Source of the DNA: CAVSRC01 sp963732845
Lineage (GTDB): Bacteria > Pseudomonadota > Alphaproteobacteria > Rhizobiales > Kaistiaceae
Length of the DNA: 64,000 nt
Direction of reading: 5' to 3'
Assembly: GCA_963732845.1 (NCBI GenBank)
Contig: CAVTBE010000010.1
Location: forward strand, 1-64,000
Shown here in pieces: positions 1-9,514 of the stretch (position 1 is the stretch's first letter; each line of letters opens with the position of its first letter). Under the pieces are notes generated by a model, which saw only the letters and a list, made by a program, of their open reading frames with translations, made no database searches and was not told the DNA's origin. The translations under genes and the position numbers were made by a program.

Positions 1-1729
1 CGGACGGGTGTCCTGCGCCGTGCCGCGGCGTGGTTCTCGCGCGTCTCGGCGGTACCGCTGTTCACCAGCCTGACCAAGCGTATCGTCATCCTCAACATGG
101 CGGCGCTGATCGTCCTGGTCTCCGGCATCCTGTTCCTCAACCAGTTCCGCGCCGGGCTGATCGACGCCCGCGTTTCGGCGCTGCTCACCCAGGGCGAGAT
201 CATCGCCGGCGCCATCGCCTCGCAGGCAACCGTCGACACCGACAACGTCTATATCGACCCGGAGAAATATCTCGACCTGCAGACCGGGCAGAGCATCTCG
301 CCGCTCGACCAGACCTACCAGGACCTCGACTTCTCCATCAATCCGGAGAAGGTGGCGCCGGTCTGCTGCGGCTGATCTCGCCGACGCGCACGCGCGCCCG
401 CATCTACGACGCGACGGCACGCTGATCGTCAATTTCCGCCATCTCTATCCCGGCGGCCAGATTCTCGCCTTCGACCTGCCGCCACCCGACGCGGCACAGG
501 AATCCTGGCTGGAGACGATCTGGCGGCGCTTCAACCTGTGGCTCTCCAGCCGCGACCTGCCGATGTACAAGGAACTCGGCGGCGCCAACGGCCGCGGCTA
601 CCAGGAAGTGGTCGCGGCGCTCAACGGCCAGCCGGAGAAGATCGTGCGCATCAACGATCTCGGCGAGCTGATCGTCTCCGTCGCCGTGCCTATCCAGCGC
701 TACCGCTCGGTCCATGGCGCGCTGCTCCTGTCGACCCAGGGCGGCGATATCGACAACATCGTCCATGCCGAACGGCTGGCGATCGTGCGCGTGTTCCTGG
801 TGGCGGCCGGCGTCACCATCGTGCTGTCGATCCTGCTCGCCGGCACCATCGCGGCGCCGCTGCGCCGACTCGCCGACGCCGCCGATCTGGTGCGCCACCG
901 CGTCAAGTCGCGTCCCGAAATCCCCGATTTCAGCCGCCGCCGCGACGAAATCGGCCATCTCAGCCAGGCGCTGCGCGAGATGACCGGCGCGCTCTACGAC
1001 CGCATCGACGCCATCGAAAGCTTCGCCGCCGACGTGGCGCACGAACTGAAGAACCCGTTGACCTCGCTGAGGAGCGCGGTGGAGACGCTGCCGCTGGCCA
1101 AGACCGAGGAGTCCAAGGCGCGGCTCGCCGGCATCATCAAGCACGACATCGGCGCCTCGACCGCCTGATCAGCGACATCTCCGACGCTTCGCGGCTCGAC
1201 GCCGAACTCGCCCGCCAGGACGCCAATCCGGTCGACATGCGCCAGTTGCTCGACCATGGTGGTCGGCATTGCGCGCGACACGTCGAAGAACAACGGACCG
1301 GCGATCCACCTCGAATTCGCCGACCACGCGCCCGGCGCCTATCTGGTCTTCGGCCATGACAGCCGGCTCGGCCAGGTCTTCAACAACCTGATCGACAATG
1401 CCCGCTCCTTCTGCCGCAAGGACGGGATCGTGCGCGTCGCGGCGCGGCGGCGGGACGACAAGGCCGTCGAGGTGGTCGTCGAGGATGACGGGCCGGGCAT
1501 CCGCGCCGACCAGTTCGAGCGCATCTTCGAGCGCTTCTATACCGACCGCGACGGCGGCGAGGACACCTTCGGCCAGAACTCCGGCCTCGGCCTGTCGATC
1601 TCGCGGCAGATCGTCGAGGCGCATGACGGCCGCATCTGGGCGGAGAACCGCACCAAGGCCGGGCAGACCCCCGACGCACCGCCAACGGTGCTCGGCGCCC
1701 GCTTCACGGTGCGCCTGCCGCTGGCATGA
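1..1729 (+). pseudogene. chvG: ChvG-type sensor histidine kinase, 5' partial and interrupted by four indels
   Basis: Membrane sensor kinase of the ChvG/ExoS family, which with the regulator ChvI controls the acid and envelope response in Hyphomicrobiales. The first codons lie outside the window. Visible parts, spread over three frames: a TM segment near 100-150, a periplasmic region, a second TM and HAMP near 780-900, the H-box (VAHELKNPLTS) near 1036, the N-box (FNNLIDNARS) near 1380, then DDGPGI and GLGLSIS. The frame changes near 366, 411, 1151 and 1250. One-base losses explain the first three (for example IYDA-DGTLIV at 411) and a two-base loss the fourth. All catalytic boxes survive, so sequence error is likelier than decay. 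The stop overlaps the hprK start as ATGA. Confidence 0.85.
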
Positions 1730-2173
1730 GCGCCGTGGCGACCGTTCACGCCAGCGTGGCGCTCGTGGCGACGAGCGGCGTGCTCATCCGCGGCGCCCCG
1801 GGCAGCGGCAAGTCGGCGCTCCTGCTGGCGCTGATCGCCATCGACCCCGCCCGCAACGCGCTCGTCGCCGACGACCGGGTGGCGCTGGCCGCCCATCACG
1901 GCCGGCTGGTGGCGCACGCGCCCGAGGCGCTCGCCGGCCTCATCGAGGTGCGCGGCCAGGGCATCCTGACGCGCCCGCACGTCTCGCCGGTGGTCATCGA
2001 CCTGGTGGTCGACCTGGTGCCGCGCGGCCGATGCCCGCGCATGCCGGAGGCGGACGAGCGCGCCGAAATCGCGGGATTTTGCCTGCCCCGCCTGATGCTG
2101 CCGGCCGGCGCCAACGACGGCGCCTTGCGGGTTCTGACCGCGCTCAGCGAGCGGGTGCGGCAGGAACGCGTGA
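1726..2173 (+). CDS. hprK: short HPr kinase/phosphorylase; stop probably lost to an indel
   Basis: Truncated alphaproteobacterial HprK that keeps only the C-terminal P-loop domain; in this group it phosphorylates HPr within PTS-Ntr signalling. The Walker A motif GAPGSGKSALL is near residues 23-33, followed by an ADDRV segment. The family is about 145-155 residues long. The annotated frame has no stop at that length and stays open to 2964, passing out of frame through the next gene. A TGA in the neighbouring frame at 2171-2173 would give about 149 residues, so I place the end there and suspect a small indel just upstream. The start overlaps the chvG stop by 4 nt. Confidence 0.75.
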
Positions 2174-2269
2174 CGGATCAGACAGTCGCAGCCTCTTGCG
2201 TTGCACCATCGATCCGGCAAGATGCGCCCTGCGGCAAGAACCAGGCCCCCGGCCGAGATCGGGAAGCGC

Positions 2270-2671
2270 ATGATAGGACTCGTGCTCGTCACGCACGGCA
2301 AGCTCGCCGTGGAGTTCCGGGCGGCGTTGGAACACGTGGTTGGCGCGCAGACCCATATCGAGACCATCTCGATCGGTCCCGACGACGACATCGAACGACG
2401 ACGGCAGGACATCCTCGAGGCCGTGCAGAAGGTGAACACCTCCGCCGGCGTCATCCTGCTCACCGACATGTTCGGCGGCACGCCGTCGAACCTCGCCATC
2501 TCGGTGATGGAGGCGGGCAAGATCGAGGTCATCGCCGGCGTCAACCTGCCGATGCTGATCAAGCTGGCCAGCGTCCGCGGCGAGAAGCCGCTGGCCGAGG
2601 CGGTGGCCGACGCCCAGGACGCCGGGCGCAAATACATCAACGTCGCCAGCCAGGTCCTGACCGGCAAATGA
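2270..2671 (+). CDS. PTS EIIA-Man family protein
   Basis: Cytoplasmic EIIA domain of the mannose family, 133 residues, starting MIGLVLVTHGKLA; the histidine of THG is the expected phosphorylation site. In Hyphomicrobiales this gene sits between hprK and HPr and is part of a PTS without sugar permeases that serves regulation, not transport. I chose the ATG at 2270 because the family motif starts there and GGGAAG lies just upstream; the frame extends further 5' but that part matches nothing. The stop overlaps the HPr start (ATGA), so the two are translationally coupled. Confidence 0.88.
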   Translation: MIGLVLVTHGKLAVEFRAALEHVVGAQTHIETISIGPDDDIERRRQDILEAVQKVNTSAGVILLTDMFGGTPSNLAISVMEAGKIEVIAGVNLPMLIKLASVRGEKPLAEAVADAQDAGRKYINVASQVLTGK

Positions 2672-2964
2672 CCGGCGTTGCCGATGCCGGCGGTCCCGTC
2701 TCGGGTGTCCTTCTGATCCTCAACAAGCGCGGGCTGCATGCGCGCGCCGCCGCCCGCTTCGTGCAGGTCGCCGACATCTTCGACGCCACCGTGACCGTGG
2801 CGAAGGATCAGACGACCGTCGGCGGCACGTCGATCATGGGGCTGATGATGCTCGCCGCCGGGCCGGGATCGGAAATCCACGTCACGGCGGAAGGCCCCGA
2901 GGCCGAAGCCGCCCTGGCGGCGCTCGCCGAACTGGTCGCCAATCGCTTCGGCGAAGAAGAATAA
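2668..2964 (+). CDS. ptsH: HPr phosphocarrier protein
   Basis: HPr-family phosphocarrier of 98 residues. The active-site histidine lies in NKRGLHARAAARF, and the regulatory serine that HprK would modify is in VGGTSIMGLMM. It belongs with the two genes before it to the PTS-Ntr set; the Enzyme I gene is not in the window. It overlaps the EIIA stop by 4 nt. It is in the same frame as hprK, which is why one open frame spans both genes. Confidence 0.92.
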   Translation: MTGVADAGGPVSGVLLILNKRGLHARAAARFVQVADIFDATVTVAKDQTTVGGTSIMGLMMLAAGPGSEIHVTAEGPEAEAALAALAELVANRFGEEE

Positions 2965-2969
2965 TCGGC

Positions 2970-2985
2970 ATAAAGAAATCTTTAT
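2970..2985. promoter_or_regulatory. inverted repeat upstream of ahcY, SahR-like operator
   Basis: ATAAAGAAATCTTTAT is a perfect 7-bp inverted repeat around a 2-bp centre, 88 bp before the ahcY start and directly after the HPr stop. It matches my recollection of the operator for SahR/ArsR-type regulators of the S-adenosylhomocysteine and methionine cycle in Proteobacteria. No such regulator is encoded in the window. The AT-rich element contrasts with its GC-rich surroundings. No SAH riboswitch structure is apparent in the short leader. Confidence 0.6.
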
Positions 2986-3073
2986 ATCCTTATTGCCCTT
3001 GCCCGGCGAGACCGGTATAAGGCTCGCCAGCCAGACAAATCCCCCCTTTTTTGCCGTTAGTGAGGAGACCGGA

Positions 3074-4474
3074 ATGCCGAAGACCGCCGACTATGTGGTG
3101 AAGGACATCGGGTTGGCCGATTGGGGCCGCAAGGAAATCTCGATGGCCGAGTCGGAAATGCCCGGCCTGATGGCCACGCGCGAGGAATACGGCCCCGAGC
3201 AGCCGCTGCGCGGCGCCCGCATCGCCGGCTCGCTGCACATGACCATCCAGACGGCGGTGCTGATCGAGACGCTGAAGGCGCTGGGCGCCGACGTGCGCTG
3301 GGCCTCCTGCAACATCTACTCGACCCAGGACCATGCGGCTGCGGCCATCGCCGCCGGCGGAACGCCGGTCTTCGCGGTCAAGGGCGAGAGCCTCGAAGAC
3401 TACTGGGCCTACACCCACAGGATCTTCGAATGGGCCGACGGCGGCTGGCCCAACATGATCCTCGACGACGGCGGCGACGCCACGCTGCTCCTCCATCTCG
3501 GCATGCAGGCGGAGAGCAACCCGTCGGTCATCGCCAAGCCGACCAACGAGGAGGAGGAAGTCCTCTTCGCCACCATCAAGGCGCGCCTCGCCAAGGCGCC
3601 GAACTGGTACTCGACCATCGCCAAGGGCATCCGCGGCGTCACCGAGGAGACGACCACCGGCGTCCATCGCCTCTACCAGATGGCCAAGGAAGGCCGGCTG
3701 CTCTTCCCGGCGATCAACGTCAACGACTCGGTGACCAAGTCGAAGTTCGACAACCTCTATGGCTGCCGCGAATCGCTGGTCGACGGCATCCGCCGCGGCA
3801 CCGACGTGATGATGTCCGGCAAGACCGCGATGGTCGCCGGCTTCGGCGACGTCGGCAAGGGCTCGGCGGCGAGCCTGAGGAACGCCGGCTGCCGCGTGCT
3901 GGTCTCCGAGGTCGACCCGATCTGCGCCCTGCAGGCGGCGATGGAGGGCTATGAGGTCACCACCATGGAAGAGGCGGCGCCGCGCGCCGACATCTTCGTC
4001 ACCTGCACCGGCAATATCGACGTCATCACCATCGACCACATGCGCGCCATGAAGCACCGCGCCATCGTGTGCAACATCGGCCACTTCGATTCCGAGATTC
4101 AGGTCGGCGCGCTGCGCAACCTCAAATGGGACAACGTCAAGCCGCAGGTCGACGAGATCGAGTTCCCCGACGGCAAGCGCATCATTCTCCTGTCGGAGGG
4201 CCGCCTGGTGAACCTCGGCAACGCCACCGGCCATCCGAGCTTCGTCATGTCGGCGAGCTTCACCAACCAGACGCTGGCGCAGATCGCGCTCTTTAGCGAA
4301 CCGGAGAAGTACGAGCGCAAGGTCTATACGCTGCCCAAGGATCTCGACGAGAAGGTCGCGCGGCTGCATCTTGCCAAGATCGGCGTGCATCTCACCGAGA
4401 TGAGCGAGAAGCAGGCGAAATATATCGGCGTGCCGACCACCGGCCCCTTCAAGTCAGACCATTACCGCTACTGA
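3074..4474 (+). CDS. ahcY: adenosylhomocysteinase
   Basis: Cytosolic NAD-dependent S-adenosylhomocysteine hydrolase, 466 residues, the usual bacterial length. It removes the inhibitory product of methyltransferases, giving adenosine and homocysteine. Visible hallmarks are the substrate-binding NIYSTQDHAAAA, the NAD-binding GFGDVGKGSA, and the family C-terminus ending HYRY. The ATG at 3074 follows a GAGGAGA ribosome site; an upstream in-frame extension to 2993 is only leader. A SahR-like palindrome precedes it and a strong terminator follows it, so it is probably transcribed alone or from its own promoter. Confidence 0.97.
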   Translation: MPKTADYVVKDIGLADWGRKEISMAESEMPGLMATREEYGPEQPLRGARIAGSLHMTIQTAVLIETLKALGADVRWASCNIYSTQDHAAAAIAAGGTPVFAVKGESLEDYWAYTHRIFEWADGGWPNMILDDGGDATLLLHLGMQAESNPSVIAKPTNEEEEVLFATIKARLAKAPNWYSTIAKGIRGVTEETTTGVHRLYQMAKEGRLLFPAINVNDSVTKSKFDNLYGCRESLVDGIRRGTDVMMSGKTAMVAGFGDVGKGSAASLRNAGCRVLVSEVDPICALQAAMEGYEVTTMEEAAPRADIFVTCTGNIDVITIDHMRAMKHRAIVCNIGHFDSEIQVGALRNLKWDNVKPQVDEIEFPDGKRIILLSEGRLVNLGNATGHPSFVMSASFTNQTLAQIALFSEPEKYERKVYTLPKDLDEKVARLHLAKIGVHLTEMSEKQAKYIGVPTTGPFKSDHYRY

Positions 4475-4517
4475 AGCAGCGCTGCTCGGGCCGCAAACGC
4501 GGCCAGCCAAGGACGCG

Positions 4518-4545
4518 AAAGGCCGGCTTTGTGCCGGCCTTTTTC
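4518..4545 (+). terminator. Rho-independent terminator after ahcY
   Basis: AGGCCGGC and GCCGGCCT form an 8-bp GC stem with a 5-nt loop, followed by a run of T. It lies 45 nt past the ahcY stop. Confidence 0.85.
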
Positions 4546-4746
4546 ATGCCGGCGGCGCTCCCCGGCGATCCCTTGCATTGCTTGCGGCGCTTTTTTACCC
4601 GCCATGGATTCACGCCCCTCCATGGAAGGTCTAGATTGCAGTGATTCGCGTGAAGTGCGGCGGTGGACGCACGGGGCCCGTGCCGCGGCCGTCAAATGCC
4701 AAACCCTTCGAGTATCGGGATGCGGCGACGCTAGGGGGTTGTCTGC

Positions 4747-7215
4747 ATGCGCAGGCATGGCAGAAGAACGATGGGGATTCGTGCAGCGGCAAGCGCTGCC
4801 CTCCTCGCCTCCCTGTCAGCCCATCCCGCCTTCGCCGCAACCAGCCTCCCCCTCGGCGACTTCGATCCGGCGCAGATCGTCACTCTGGTGGCGGTGGTCG
4901 GCACGGTCTTCTTCGCCGTGTTCAGCGTGGTTGCGCTCTATCGGGCGCGCTTTCGTGCCGAAGCCGAGAACGCGACGCTCACTGCCGAGGTCGGCAAGCT
5001 CAAGGCATCGCTCGACCGCGCCGAGGCGCTGGTCAACGAAGAGGACCAGCGCCTGGTGGCGTGGACGGTGCCCGGCGAGCCGCCGCTGGTTGCCGGCAAG
5101 CTGCCCGCGGTCAGCGGCGCACCGACCGGCCGCGCCGATTTCCTCGCCTTCGGCGTGTGGCTGGCGGCGGACTCGGCCAGCCAGCTCGACGACCGGATCA
5201 CGCGCATGCGCGAGAGCGGCGAACCCTTCACGCTGGTCGTGACCAGCCGCACCGGCCGGCTGATCGAGGTGCGCGGGACGACCGTCGGCGGCTCGGCGGT
5301 GGCGCGCTTCCGCGACCTCACCGGCGATCGCCTGGCCTTCACCCGTCTGCAGGAAAGTCACGCGGCGCTGGCCGCGGAAGTCGAGACCATGCGCGCCATG
5401 CTGGCGGAAGCGCCCATGCCGATCTGGCTGCGCGACAACGCCGGCGCCCTGGTCTGGGTCAACGCCGCCTATGCCGCGGCGGTCGAGGCCAAGGATGCCG
5501 GCGAAGCGGTGGCGCACGGCCTCGAACTGCTCGACACCACCGGCCGGCAGATGATCGCCACGGCGCACGCCGAGAACCCCGTCTTCGCCCGCCGGCTGCC
5601 CGCCATCGTCGCCGGCTCCCGGCGCATCTTCGATGTCGCCGACATCGCGTCGGAGGGCGGCACCGCGGCCATTGCGGTGGACACGACCGAGGTGGAGAGC
5701 GCCCAGGCGGCGCTGCGCCGCGAGCTCGAGTTCAATGCCCGCACGCTCGACCAGTTGCAGACGGCGGTCGCCGTCTTCGGTCCCGACCGGCGCCTGAAAT
5801 TCTCCAACGCCGCCTATCGCGCGCTCTTCGGCCTCGACGCCGCCTTCCTCGATTCGGCCCCCGAAGAGACGGCCGTGCTCGACCGGCTGCGGGCCGCCCG
5901 CAAGCTGCCCGAGCAGGCGGACTTCCGCCGCTGGCGGGACGAACTGCTGTCGGCCTACCGGGCGCCGGAATCGCAGGAGCACTGGTGGCACCTGCCCGAC
6001 GGGCAGACGCTGCGCGTCATCGCCAATCCGCATCCCCAGGGCGGCATGACCTGGGTCTACGAGAACGTCACCGAGCGCCTCGACCTGGAAAGCCGCTACA
6101 ACGCGCTGGTCAGCGTGCAGGGCGAGACGCTCGACCACCTCAGCGAGGGCGTCGCGGTGTTCGGCTCGGACGGGCGGCTGCGCCTGCACAATCCGTCCTT
6201 CGCTGCCGTGTGGTCGCTCGATCCGGCGCTGTTTGCCGACAGCCCGCACATCGTCGACATCGTCGCCGCCTGCCGCCGGCCGCACGACGACGAAGCCATG
6301 TGGCGGCGCTTCACCACCAGCGTCGCCGGCGTCGACGAAAACCGCGGCTCGATCTCCGGGCAGACGGAGCGCGAGGACGGGCGCGTCATCGATTACGCCA
6401 CGGTACCGCTGCCCGACGGCCAGACCATGGTGACCTTCGTCGATGTGACCGACTCGGTGAAGGTGGAGCGGGCGCTGGTCGAGCGCAACGAGGCGCTGGA
6501 GGCGGCCAACGCGCTGAAGAACGCCTTCATCCACCACGTCTCCTACGAGCTGCGTTCGCCGCTCACCAACATCATCGGCTTCGCCCAGCTGCTCGCCGAC
6601 GAGCACATCGGCACGCTGAACGCCAAGCAGCGCGAATATACCGGCTACATCACCTCGTCCTCGGCGTCGCTGCTGGCCATCGTCAACGACATCCTCGATC
6701 TCACCACCATCGATGCCGGGATCATGGAGCTCGATCTCGGCGAGGTGGACACGCAAGCGACAATCAGCGCGGCCGTCGATGCGCTGCAGGACCGCGTCGC
6801 CGAAACGCATGTGCTGGTCGAGACGCATGTCGATCCCGACGCCACCCATTTCGTCGCCGACGAGAAGCGCGTCCGCCGCATCCTCACCAATCTCATTGCC
6901 AATGCCGTTGCCTTCTCGCACCGCAACGGCCTGGTGACGGTCTCGGCGCAGCGCGCCAACGACATGATCGAATTCGCCGTCGCCGACCAGGGTCCCGGCA
7001 TCCCGCGCGATTTCGTCGGCAACGTCTTCGACCGCTTCGTCGCCATGCCACGCGGCTCGGCGCGCGGCGGCGTCGGCCTCGGCCTGTCGATCGTGCGCAG
7101 CTTCGTGCTGCTGCATGGTGGCACGGTGGAGATCGAGTCGGAGGAAAACATCGGCTCCACCGTCAAGGTGCGCCTGCCGCTGAGGCCCGTCGTCGCTGCC
7201 GTCGCGGCGGAATAG
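4747..7215 (+). CDS. PAS-domain membrane sensor histidine kinase
   Basis: 822-residue hybrid-free sensor kinase. Residues 1-30 look like a signal or anchor segment, and a TM helix spans about 43-65. A long region with several PAS-like repeats follows to about 570. The HisKA H-box (HHVSYELRSPLT) is near residue 597, with an N-box (LTNLIANAVAF), DQGPGIP and GLGLSIV in the ATPase domain. Its substrate response regulator is not adjacent, as is usual for this conserved position between ahcY and tsaE in Hyphomicrobiales. Start: ATG 4747, or ATG 4771 (MGIRAA). Signal unknown. The reading frame is intact, unlike its neighbours on both sides. Confidence 0.88.
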   Translation: MRRHGRRTMGIRAAASAALLASLSAHPAFAATSLPLGDFDPAQIVTLVAVVGTVFFAVFSVVALYRARFRAEAENATLTAEVGKLKASLDRAEALVNEEDQRLVAWTVPGEPPLVAGKLPAVSGAPTGRADFLAFGVWLAADSASQLDDRITRMRESGEPFTLVVTSRTGRLIEVRGTTVGGSAVARFRDLTGDRLAFTRLQESHAALAAEVETMRAMLAEAPMPIWLRDNAGALVWVNAAYAAAVEAKDAGEAVAHGLELLDTTGRQMIATAHAENPVFARRLPAIVAGSRRIFDVADIASEGGTAAIAVDTTEVESAQAALRRELEFNARTLDQLQTAVAVFGPDRRLKFSNAAYRALFGLDAAFLDSAPEETAVLDRLRAARKLPEQADFRRWRDELLSAYRAPESQEHWWHLPDGQTLRVIANPHPQGGMTWVYENVTERLDLESRYNALVSVQGETLDHLSEGVAVFGSDGRLRLHNPSFAAVWSLDPALFADSPHIVDIVAACRRPHDDEAMWRRFTTSVAGVDENRGSISGQTEREDGRVIDYATVPLPDGQTMVTFVDVTDSVKVERALVERNEALEAANALKNAFIHHVSYELRSPLTNIIGFAQLLADEHIGTLNAKQREYTGYITSSSASLLAIVNDILDLTTIDAGIMELDLGEVDTQATISAAVDALQDRVAETHVLVETHVDPDATHFVADEKRVRRILTNLIANAVAFSHRNGLVTVSAQRANDMIEFAVADQGPGIPRDFVGNVFDRFVAMPRGSARGGVGLGLSIVRSFVLLHGGTVEIESEENIGSTVKVRLPLRPVVAAVAAE

Positions 7216-7240
7216 CTTTGCGGGTAGTCTCCGCCGCGCG

Positions 7241-8742
7241 ATGGCAACACCCTTTCTGACGCTCTCCCTCCCCGACGAAGCGGCGACACACGCTCTTGCC
7301 GAAGACGTGGCGGCGATCCTCGCCGCCGGCGACGCGGTTGCGCTCTCGGGCGGGCTTGGCGCCGGCAAGACCACCTTCGCCCGCGCCCTCATCCGGGCGC
7401 TTGCCGACGACGCCGGCCTGGAGGTGCCGAGTCCGACCTTCACGCTGGTGCAGACCTATGTGGGCGGCCGGCTGGCCATCGGCCATTTCGATCTCTATCG
7501 CCTCGGCTCGCCCGACGAGATGGACGAAATCGGGCTCGGCGACGCGGTGGCCGACGGCGCCGTCCTCATCGAATGGCCCGAGCGGGGCGCCGGCCGATTG
7601 CCCGCCGACCGGCTCACCATCCATCTCGACATCGCGGGCGACGGGCGGCGCGCGGCACTGTCCGGCAGCGCGGCGTGGCGCGGCCGGATCGAACGCACGC
7701 GGGCCGCTCGGGCGCTGATCGAGGATGCCGGCTTCGCCAGCGCCGCCCGCCGCTTCGTCCAGGGCGATGCCTCGCCGCGCCGCTATGAGCGGGTGCGCGC
7801 GGCCGGCAGGAGCGCCGTGCTGATGGACTGGCCGAGGCCGGCGGCGGCGCCGGTCGGCGACAGCCGCACCGCCTTCCGCGCGCAGGATGCCGGCGCCTTC
7901 CTCGCCACCGATGCGGCGCTCAGCGCCATCGGCCTGTCGGCACCGGCGATCCTTGCCGAGGACGCGCCAGCGGGGCTGCTGCTGATGGAGGATTTCGGCA
8001 GCCAGGGGCTGGTGACCGGCGGCGCGCCCAACGCGGAGCGCTATGGCGCCGCCATAGACGTGCTGGCGGCCATCCACGCGGCGCCGCGCGCCGCCGTGCT
8101 GCCGGTGCCGGGCGGCGGCGATGCATCGCCTGCTGACGCTGTCCGGCGCGGTCCTGATGGCCGACCTCGCCATGTTCACCGACTGGTATGTGCCGCATGT
8201 CGCCGGTCATCCGCTCGACCGTTCCGCCGCCGAATCGTTCACGGCGCGTGTGGGAGGGGCTTTTTCCCAGGATCGAGGCGGCCGAGCACAGCTGGGTGCT
8301 CTTCGACATGCAGTCGTCGAACCTCTTCTGGCTGCCCGAGCGCAGCGGAATCGCGCGCATCGGCCTCATCGACTTTCAGGACATGTTCGTCGGCCCCGCC
8401 GCCTACGACGTGGCGACGCTGTGCCAGGATGCACGGGTCACCGTCCCGGCGGCGCTGGAGGCGGCGCTCTGCGACCGCTACGTCGCCGCCCGGCGGGCCG
8501 AGGGGCGGAGCTTCGACGCGGAGCGCTTCCCGGGCGTTATGCGATTCTCGCCGCCGCGCGCACGCTGAAGAACATGGGGGTCTTCGCCCGCCTCGCCGAC
8601 GCCATCGGGAAAAACCCAGTATCTTCAGCACCTTCCACGCATGGAGGATTACCTGGCGCGGAGCTTCAAGCATCCGGTTCTATCCGATCTTGCCGTCTGG
8701 TATGAGAGGCACCTGCCGCCGCTCAGCCAGACCGACCCATGA
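7241..8742 (+). pseudogene. tsaE: TsaE / AmgK-like phosphotransferase fusion, interrupted by four indels
   Basis: Two-domain protein of about 500 residues. Residues 1-155 are TsaE, the ATPase for threonylcarbamoyl-adenosine (t6A) tRNA modification (P-loop GGLGAGKTTF). The remainder is an APH-fold sugar kinase (FDMQSSN, LIDFQD) related to AmgK, which phosphorylates N-acetylmuramate in wall recycling. This fusion is common in the order. The TsaE half is in one clean frame. The kinase half changes frame near 8118, 8245, 8545 and 8612; at 8612 a run of five A read as four restores GKTQYL. The protein code stays conserved throughout, so sequence error is probable. The stop overlaps the next start (ATGA). 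Confidence 0.8.
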
Positions 8743-9510
8743 CCGCCGCGCCCGAAATGCCCCCTCCCGATTTCGACTGGAAGACCGCTCCCATCCGCCC
8801 CAAGCGGGCGATGGTGCTCGCCGCCGGGGTGGGCAAGCGCATGCGGCCGGTCACCGTGACCACGCCGAAGCCGCTGGTCGAGGTGGGCGGCCGTTCGCTC
8901 ATCGACCGCGCGCTCGACCGGCTGGAGCGCGCCGGCGTCGAGCAGGTGGTGGTCAACGTCCATTACCTCGCCCAGCTCATCCGGGTTCACGTCGGCCGGC
9001 GCGCGCGCGCCCGAAATCGTCATCTCGGACGAGACGGAGCACCTGCTCGATACCGGCGGCGGTATCGTCAAGGCGCTGCCCGAACTCGGCGACGAGCCCT
9101 TCTATCTGCTCAATTCCGATTCCTTCTGGGTGGAAGGCGCCCGCCCCAATCTCGAATGGCTGGCCAATGCCTGGCGCGACGACAGCATGGATGCCCTGCT
9201 GATGCTCGCCTCGACGGTGCGGGCGGTCGGCTATCACGGCCGCGGCGACTTCCAGATGGACCCGGCCGGCCGCCTCATCCGCCGCCCGGAACGCGAGGTG
9301 GCGCCCTTCGCCTATGCCGGTGCGGCAATCCTGCATCCGCGCCTGTTCGCCGGGCGCAAGGCCGAGCGGTTCTCGCTCAACGAGTTGTTCGACGAGGCGC
9401 TGGAGGCCGGCCGCCTGTACGGCATGCGCATGGACGGGCTGTGGCTACATGTGGGAACCCCTGAAGCCATCGGCGAGGCCGAGCATTCGATCGCCGACAG
9501 CGCGGCGTGA
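8739..9510 (+). pseudogene. MurU-like nucleotidyltransferase with one frameshift
   Basis: NTP-transferase (GT-A fold), about 257 residues when joined, resembling MurU, the MurNAc-1-phosphate uridylyltransferase that pairs with AmgK. The N-terminal loop MVLAAGVGKRMRP and the following PKPLVEVGG bind NTP and metal. The later LLNSDSFWVEG and LHVGTPEAIGEAE are in another frame. The switch falls in the GC-dinucleotide run near 8996-9005, where a two-base slip is enough. Directly downstream of the kinase with a 4-nt overlap, which supports a joint peptidoglycan-recycling role. Confidence 0.78.
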
Positions 9511-9514
9511 CGTG

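Noticed and set aside
2965..3073. Possible SAH or SAM riboswitch upstream of ahcY
   Set aside because: The leader is only about 100 nt, and the palindrome there is explained better as a protein operator; no conserved riboswitch pairing was recognised.
4747..7215. Frameshift in the PAS sensor kinase, by analogy with its neighbours
   Set aside because: The frame is continuous from the signal segment to the ATPase domain with all boxes in one frame.
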